Assembly: GCA_035528235.1 (NCBI GenBank)
Contig: DATKZB010000144.1
Coordinates: 1 to 16,620 of the forward strand
Source: DATKZB01 sp035528235
GTDB taxonomy: Bacteria > Planctomycetota > Phycisphaerae > FEN-1346
DNA: 16,620 nt
Direction: 5' to 3'
Shown: positions 13,164 through 16,620 of the stretch, in pieces
Layout: the number at the start of each line of letters is the position of its first letter
Numbering within the stretch: position 1 is the first letter of the stretch
The notes under the pieces: generated by a model
Database searches by the model: none
What the model was told of the DNA's origin: nothing
Seen by the model: only the letters and a program-made list of their open reading frames with translations
Position numbers and translations under genes: made by a program

Positions 13164-15037
13164 GGACCCGCATCTGTCTGACGGCGCTCGCGGCCGCGTG
13201 CCTGCTGGCCGGCCCGGCGGGCGCCACGGAGCCCGACGTGGCGCCGGCGCTGGCGCTGCTGCCGGAGGAGGCCGTCGCGTTCTTCCACGTGCCGAGCCTC
13301 AGCGCCCTGGAGAAGGGCCTGAAGCACTTTGCCGACCAGACCGGCTGGACGATCGGCAAGGGCGAACGCCCGATTCTCGACCTGCTCGCCCGCCGCACGG
13401 GCCTGGTCCAGGGCATCGACCCGACGGGCAGCGTGTGCATCGGCTTCCTGGACCCCAAGCGGTTCCGGCAGCGGTACACGATTTACGTGTTGCCGGTGTC
13501 CGACTGGGACGCGCTGCTGAAGTCGTCGCGGGGCGAAGTGATGTCGCCGGGTCTGTATGCGTTGATGGGCGTGTCGGGCCCGCGGTTCGTGGCCCGTCGG
13601 GGCAAGTTTGCGGTGGTCACGAGTTCGATTCGGACGATGGACGCCGTGCTGGGCGCCAGGAGCCTCATCGAGGCGCTCCCCGCCGAGACCGTCGCGCGGG
13701 CCGTCTCCGACGCGCCCATGCTGTACCTGAACGTCGACAGCGTCAAGACGATCTACGAGAGCGAGATCGCCTCGTGGTTCCGGGCCTCGAGCGGCCAGGT
13801 GTACGATCAGCCCAACGCCGTCCCGTACGCCGACATGTTGGTGACGTACATGCTGGGCATCGCCTCGTTCATCGACCAGATGGAGACGGTGGAGGCGGCC
13901 CTGAAGTTCGAGCCGGAAGGCCTGGCGGCCGACCTGAAGATTCGTTTCGTGGATGGCGCCGCCGTGGCCGACTTTCTGTCGGCCCAGGCCCCGGGCATCC
14001 TGCCGATTCCGGCCGTGACCGAGCAGCCGGTGTCCTCGGCCGTCACGTTCCGGCTGAACCGCGCGCGGCGGACCGACTTCGCGCTGCGGGCCACGCGGTT
14101 CTTCCTCGAATCGGCTCCGCGGCCCGAGCCCCTGCCGGAATCCACCAAGAAGACCGTCTACGAGGCCGTCCAGGTCTTCGCCGAGTCGCTGGGCGACCAC
14201 ATCACGTTTCTCTCGGCCCCCGCGCAGCCGGGCATGGGCGTGGAGAGCGGCGTGGCGGTGTACGAACTGGTCGACCCGGAGCGGTTCCGCCACGGCGTCG
14301 AACTGCTGGCCGCCTCCTGGGAAGGGTTGGCCGACCAGCTGAACCTGTACCTGAAGTTCAAGGCCCTGCCGGATATGACCGATCTGGCGGGCGTGCCCGT
14401 CGTCACCTATGTGCCGCGACTGCGGTTCGGCATCCCCGCGCGGCACGTCGAGTTCCGGCAGCGTCTGCGGATGCTGTACGGCCCGGAGGGCATGGTGTAT
14501 CGCGTGGCGGTGGTGGGTAACTACGCGGTCGTGGCGACCGGCAGCGACCTGACGGTGTTCCGCAAGGCCATCGAGCAACTCCAGAAGGCCGATGGCCCCG
14601 CGCCGTCGCCCGCCATGCGACGCCTCTACAACCACATCTCGCGCGACGAGAACCTGCTGATCGCCCTGAGCCTGCCGGTGTACCTGGGCCAGTCGCTGGC
14701 CCGCGGCGGGACGGCCGCCGACCGCATCGGCACGGTCGACCCGGGGCACGAGGTCATCGGGTTCGGCGTCCGCTTCGGCAAGGCCGAGGCCGAGGTGACG
14801 ACCTATCTGCCGCACGAGCAGATTCGCCTGGCCCGCGAACTGCTGAGCCGCGCACTGCCCGAGGCTACCGACATCCCCGAGTCGCTCTTCAAGCCTGCGC
14901 CCGAAGGTCCGCCCGGGGCCGGGGTCGTGCCGCTCAAGCCGCTCTTTCCGCCCGACACACCGGTCGTGCCGCCCACAGCGCCAAACGCCGAGTCGCCCCC
15001 TCCGATCGCCGCGGCCCCCGCGCCACGTCCCAAGTAG
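13160..15037 (+). CDS. Exported 625-residue protein of unknown function, last gene of the peptide-importer operon
   Basis: 625 residues from ATG 13160, with GGAGGGG at 13151-13157 and an ATGA overlap with the ATPase gene. A clear signal peptide ends near residue 22 (MRTRICLTALAAACLLAGPA, then GA-TEPD). The mature part begins LALLPEEAVAFFHVPSL, a phrase I associate with large secreted planctomycete proteins of DUF3352-like kind; this is a weak impression without a search. It is mixed alpha/beta with no membrane segment and no catalytic motif I can name. The last about 45 residues are proline- and alanine-rich (PLFPPDTPVVPPTAPNAESP), probably disordered. Coupled translation suggests a role alongside the importer, perhaps at the envelope. 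The last codons and the stop lie in a repeat found again at 15172 (see that entry). Confidence 0.85.
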   Translation: MRTRICLTALAAACLLAGPAGATEPDVAPALALLPEEAVAFFHVPSLSALEKGLKHFADQTGWTIGKGERPILDLLARRTGLVQGIDPTGSVCIGFLDPKRFRQRYTIYVLPVSDWDALLKSSRGEVMSPGLYALMGVSGPRFVARRGKFAVVTSSIRTMDAVLGARSLIEALPAETVARAVSDAPMLYLNVDSVKTIYESEIASWFRASSGQVYDQPNAVPYADMLVTYMLGIASFIDQMETVEAALKFEPEGLAADLKIRFVDGAAVADFLSAQAPGILPIPAVTEQPVSSAVTFRLNRARRTDFALRATRFFLESAPRPEPLPESTKKTVYEAVQVFAESLGDHITFLSAPAQPGMGVESGVAVYELVDPERFRHGVELLAASWEGLADQLNLYLKFKALPDMTDLAGVPVVTYVPRLRFGIPARHVEFRQRLRMLYGPEGMVYRVAVVGNYAVVATGSDLTVFRKAIEQLQKADGPAPSPAMRRLYNHISRDENLLIALSLPVYLGQSLARGGTAADRIGTVDPGHEVIGFGVRFGKAEAEVTTYLPHEQIRLARELLSRALPEATDIPESLFKPAPEGPPGAGVVPLKPLFPPDTPVVPPTAPNAESPPPIAAAPAPRPK

Positions 15038-15055
15038 GCGGGGCAACGCCCCGCC
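15026..15055 (+). repeat. CGTCCCAAGTAG + GC hairpin repeat, copy overlapping a stop codon
   Basis: CGTCCCAAGTAG at 15026-15037 is followed by a hairpin of GGCGGGG (15037-15043) and CCCCGCC (15049-15055). The same arrangement recurs at 15172-15202. The TAG of the repeat is the stop of the 625-residue exported protein. Confidence 0.75.
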
Positions 15056-15088
15056 GCTGTGTCGCGCGGCGCCGATCCGCACATGCTG

Positions 15089-15114
15089 CGCGGCGGCCTT
15101 CCCAGGCCGCCGCG
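15089..15114 (+). repeat. 26-bp palindrome identical to a hairpin of the 112-bp elements
   Basis: CGCGGCGGCCT, loop TCCC, AGGCCGCCGCG. It is identical to 2465-2490 and to the reverse complement of 1260-1285 and 6928-6953, but here stands alone as half of the two-hairpin unit. Confidence 0.75.
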
Positions 15115-15119
15115 TCTTT

Positions 15120-15147
15120 GCGCGGTGGGTCCCCGCACCCACCGCGC
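15120..15147 (+). repeat. 28-bp palindrome shared with 16288-16315
   Basis: GCGCGGTGGGT, loop CCCCGC, ACCCACCGCGC: an 11-bp perfect stem. An identical 28-bp copy lies at 16288-16315. Confidence 0.75.
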
Positions 15148-15171
15148 CAACCCGCAATGAGACCTGTGGCG

Positions 15172-15202
15172 CGTCCCAAGTAGGGCGGGGCCACGCCCCG
15201 CC
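15172..15202 (+). repeat. CGTCCCAAGTAG + GC hairpin repeat, second copy
   Basis: CGTCCCAAGTAG at 15172-15183, then GGCGGGG (15184-15190) and CCCCGCC (15196-15202) around CCACG. It matches the copy at 15026-15055 except for a one-base difference in length and the loop. Confidence 0.7.
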
Positions 15203-15209
15203 GCGCACT

Positions 15210-15349
15210 GAGCATTTTGCATCGTGAATCGCAACCGGCCATCGGAGCATGACTTGTAGCGCGGGGGTTTACCCCCCGCGCCACATGTCCTAAGCCCCAC
15301 GACCGCGGGGGATAAACCCCCGCGCTACAGCGGCAGATGCAAAATGCTC
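15210..15349. mobile_element. 140-bp MITE-like element with 14-bp inverted ends and GCACT duplication
   Basis: GAGCATTTTGCATC (15210-15223) and GATGCAAAATGCTC (15336-15349) are perfect inverted repeats. GCACT lies directly outside both ends (15205-15209 and 15350-15354), which looks like a 5-bp target-site duplication. There is no coding capacity. The right duplication overlaps the last bases of the CPBP gene stop codon. Another palindromic pair lies inside it at 15255-15329. Confidence 0.65.
15255..15329. repeat. Inner palindromic pair with 17-bp inverted ends
   Basis: TGTAGCGCGGGGGTTTA (15255-15271) and TAAACCCCCGCGCTACA (15313-15329) are exact reverse complements. Each can also fold locally with the adjacent C-rich or G-rich run, giving two facing hairpins like the other elements in the window. 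It may act as a two-way terminator between the convergent genes on either side. Confidence 0.7.
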
Positions 15350-15352
15350 GCA

Positions 15353-16231
15353 CTACGCTGGGCCGAGGAACGTTCCCAGGACCATCAACGCGTTGAACAG
15401 GGCGTGTGCCACGATCGGCGCCACGAGACTGCGCGTCCGATGGGCCACGTAACCCAAGGCCATGCCCAGGACGAACAGCGCCATGACGGCCTGCGGCTCG
15501 GCCGGCAGGTGGACCACGGCGAAGACGGCGCTCGAGATGACCAGTGCCCCCGTCACGCCGATCTGCTTCATCAGGGCCATCATCAGCATGCCGCGATACA
15601 TGAACTCCTCGGCCAGCGGCGCCAGCACGGCCGCCTGGACGCCGGCCAGAATCATCACCCACGGTGCGCGCGTCTTCTGGACGGTGTCCAGAAGCGGGTG
15701 CAGCTCAATTCGCCCGCCCAGCATCTGGACCACGACGGCGTTGACGATGAGTGCCGCGATGCACACCGGCAGAATGGCTGCGAACCCGACCAGGCCGTGC
15801 GCGAGGCCCGGCCCAACGGCTCCCAGCCGCACGCCCACCGCCGCGGCCGCGCGGCGGCCCAGCAGTCGCAAGGCGATGAGGCCGGCCATCGGCGGGACCA
15901 CCAGGGCCAGAAACAGCCCGGGGCGCAGAATGTCGGGAATCGACTGCGGGTCCCACGGCAGGAGGCCCCAGTCGGCCACCGAGTCGTAGGCCAGCACGAT
16001 GACACCCATCAGCACCTGCATGACCACGAACAGGAGCAGCCCGACCCAGGGTGGGAAGCCGATACGGGGCGCCGTGTCGTCGATAGGCGGCGGCACGGGC
16101 TGGTCGGTGATCCACCATCGGCCTATCCGCCAGAACACCACGACGCAGACCGGCAGGCACACCGCCACCGCCGCCAGCAGCCACCACGGCGACAGGAGCG
16201 TCGACAGGGTCTCGGGTTCAGGCTGGGGCAT
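15353..16231 (-). CDS. CPBP family intramembrane metalloprotease
   Basis: 292 residues from ATG 16231, with AAGGA 7 nt upstream. It is a polytopic inner-membrane protein with about seven or eight hydrophobic segments, the first at about 15-35. The three CPBP (Abi/CAAX protease) motifs are present in order: EEFMYRG (Glu208, Glu209, Arg213), FAVVH (His241) and HALFN (His276, Asn280). Known members are Rce1-like glutamate-type proteases of the membrane; bacterial ones are linked to bacteriocin immunity, peptide maturation or signal processing, and most are uncharacterised. The N-terminal half (1-140) is longer than the core domain and variable. The nearby YjbQ-like gene is on the same strand, 169 bp upstream. 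The substrate is unknown. Confidence 0.92.
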   Translation of the reverse strand: MPQPEPETLSTLLSPWWLLAAVAVCLPVCVVVFWRIGRWWITDQPVPPPIDDTAPRIGFPPWVGLLLFVVMQVLMGVIVLAYDSVADWGLLPWDPQSIPDILRPGLFLALVVPPMAGLIALRLLGRRAAAAVGVRLGAVGPGLAHGLVGFAAILPVCIAALIVNAVVVQMLGGRIELHPLLDTVQKTRAPWVMILAGVQAAVLAPLAEEFMYRGMLMMALMKQIGVTGALVISSAVFAVVHLPAEPQAVMALFVLGMALGYVAHRTRSLVAPIVAHALFNALMVLGTFLGPA

Positions 16232-16282
16232 CTTGGGTTCCTTGGCCGACGGGCCGCCGCCTCAAAGCGCTTCCAGATAGGG

Positions 16283-16377
16283 TTTGTGCGCGGTGGGTCC
16301 CCGCACCCACCGCGCGCCGACGCACCATCGCACCGCCAACGTGGCGGGTACGGGGACCCGCCGCGCAAACACACAAA
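16283..16377. repeat. Two-hairpin palindromic element upstream of the CPBP gene
   Basis: Hairpin 1 is 16288-16315 (GCGCGGTGGGT arm, identical to 15120-15147). Hairpin 2 is GGCGGGT (16343-16349) and ACCCGCC (16356-16362) in the opposite orientation. The outer TTTGTG (16283-16288) and CACAAA (16372-16377) are complementary. The design matches the 112-bp elements, with different sequence. It fills most of the gap between the YjbQ-like stop and the CPBP start. Confidence 0.65.
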
Positions 16378-16400
16378 GTGCAACCCCCGCAAGAGCGCGG

Positions 16401-16620
16401 TTACCGCGCCGCCACGTGGACCTTGCGGTGTCGCGGGCCGTCGCCTTCGCAGAAGTACACCGCCTGCCACGTGCCGAGCACGGGCCGACCGCCCGACACG
16501 ATGAGCACCAGCGACGGCCCGAAGAGCGACGATTTGACGTGGGCGTCGGAGTTGCCCTCGACGTGCCGGTACCCGTCGTCGCGCGGCACGATCTTGGTCA
16601 TCTCGGCGTCGATGTCGCGC
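16401..16620 (-). CDS. YjbQ/UPF0047 family protein (5' end beyond the window)
   Basis: About 73 C-terminal residues; the start lies outside the window and the in-frame ATG at 16601 is internal. The family signature is clear: DDGYRHVEGNSDAHVKSSLF, then GPSLVLIVSGGRPVLGTWQ and VYFCEGDGPRHRKVHV. The conserved His/Asn/Asp/His group of HVEGNSDAH and the closing GTWQ-FCE-DGPR run are intact. The family is annotated as secondary thiamine-phosphate synthase from weak activity shown for E. coli YjbQ; its true role is unsettled. Full-length members have about 130-140 residues. The protein is probably cytoplasmic. The stop is TAA at 16401-16403. Confidence 0.93.
   Translation of the reverse strand, partial: RDIDAEMTKIVPRDDGYRHVEGNSDAHVKSSLFGPSLVLIVSGGRPVLGTWQAVYFCEGDGPRHRKVHVAAR

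Noticed and set aside
13139..15250. A 703-codon minus-strand frame opposite the 625-residue protein
   Set aside because: It is biased in composition with no domain, and it runs into palindromic repeats. The plus-strand gene has a signal peptide, ribosome-binding site and operon overlap.
15353..16231. CPBP protease as part of a bacteriocin or phage-defence cassette
   Set aside because: Some family members have such roles, but no bacteriocin, immunity or defence gene is seen nearby.

Overview
The window is about 16.6 kb of very GC-rich bacterial DNA. Strand-alternating operons, GTG/TTG starts, a secreted protein with a carbohydrate-binding-like domain, an insertion-bearing peptide permease and dense palindromic intergenic repeats together suggest an uncultured Planctomycetota-type bacterium, possibly Phycisphaerae-like. 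No rRNA or other marker gene is present, so the phylum is an inference. I found no tRNA, rRNA, CRISPR array, phage gene or transposase.

Left part (1-3475). Two minus-strand genes form a short operon. The upstream gene (1331-2332) encodes an exported HAD-type phosphatase fused behind an Ig-like domain, and the downstream gene (72-1325) encodes an exported protein with a C-terminal CBM4/9-like jelly roll. A plus-strand PHP phosphoesterase (2600-3475) diverges from them. The divergent promoter region and the 5' end of the CBM gene each carry one copy of the same 112-bp two-hairpin palindromic element, in opposite orientations. From 3476 to 3961 there is a non-coding, partly AT-rich stretch with short direct and tandem repeats.

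Middle part (3962-6839). Two adjacent minus-strand sugar-phosphate isomerase/epimerase-like TIM barrels (3962-4783 and 4878-5645) share a good promoter. They diverge from dapF (5988-6839), the diaminopimelate epimerase of lysine and peptidoglycan precursor synthesis.

Right part (7002-15037). A tightly packed, translationally coupled operon encodes a complete Opp/Dpp-type peptide ABC importer: substrate-binding protein, two permeases and two ATPases. It ends in an unrecognised 625-residue exported protein whose start codon overlaps the last ATPase stop. Both permeases are longer than usual: one has a HEAT-like soluble insertion, the other two extra hydrophobic segments. Beyond it, 15026-15349 is packed with palindromic repeats, including a 140-bp MITE-like element with 14-bp inverted ends and a 5-bp flanking duplication. 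Then come a minus-strand CPBP membrane protease (15353-16231) and the 3' end of a YjbQ/UPF0047 gene (16401-16620) that runs off the window.

The most notable feature is the set of palindromic elements. One looks like an in-frame insertion into a signal peptide, one sits in a 5' leader, one supplies a stop codon and one lies directly against a stop codon. I see no new defence or biosynthetic system here.
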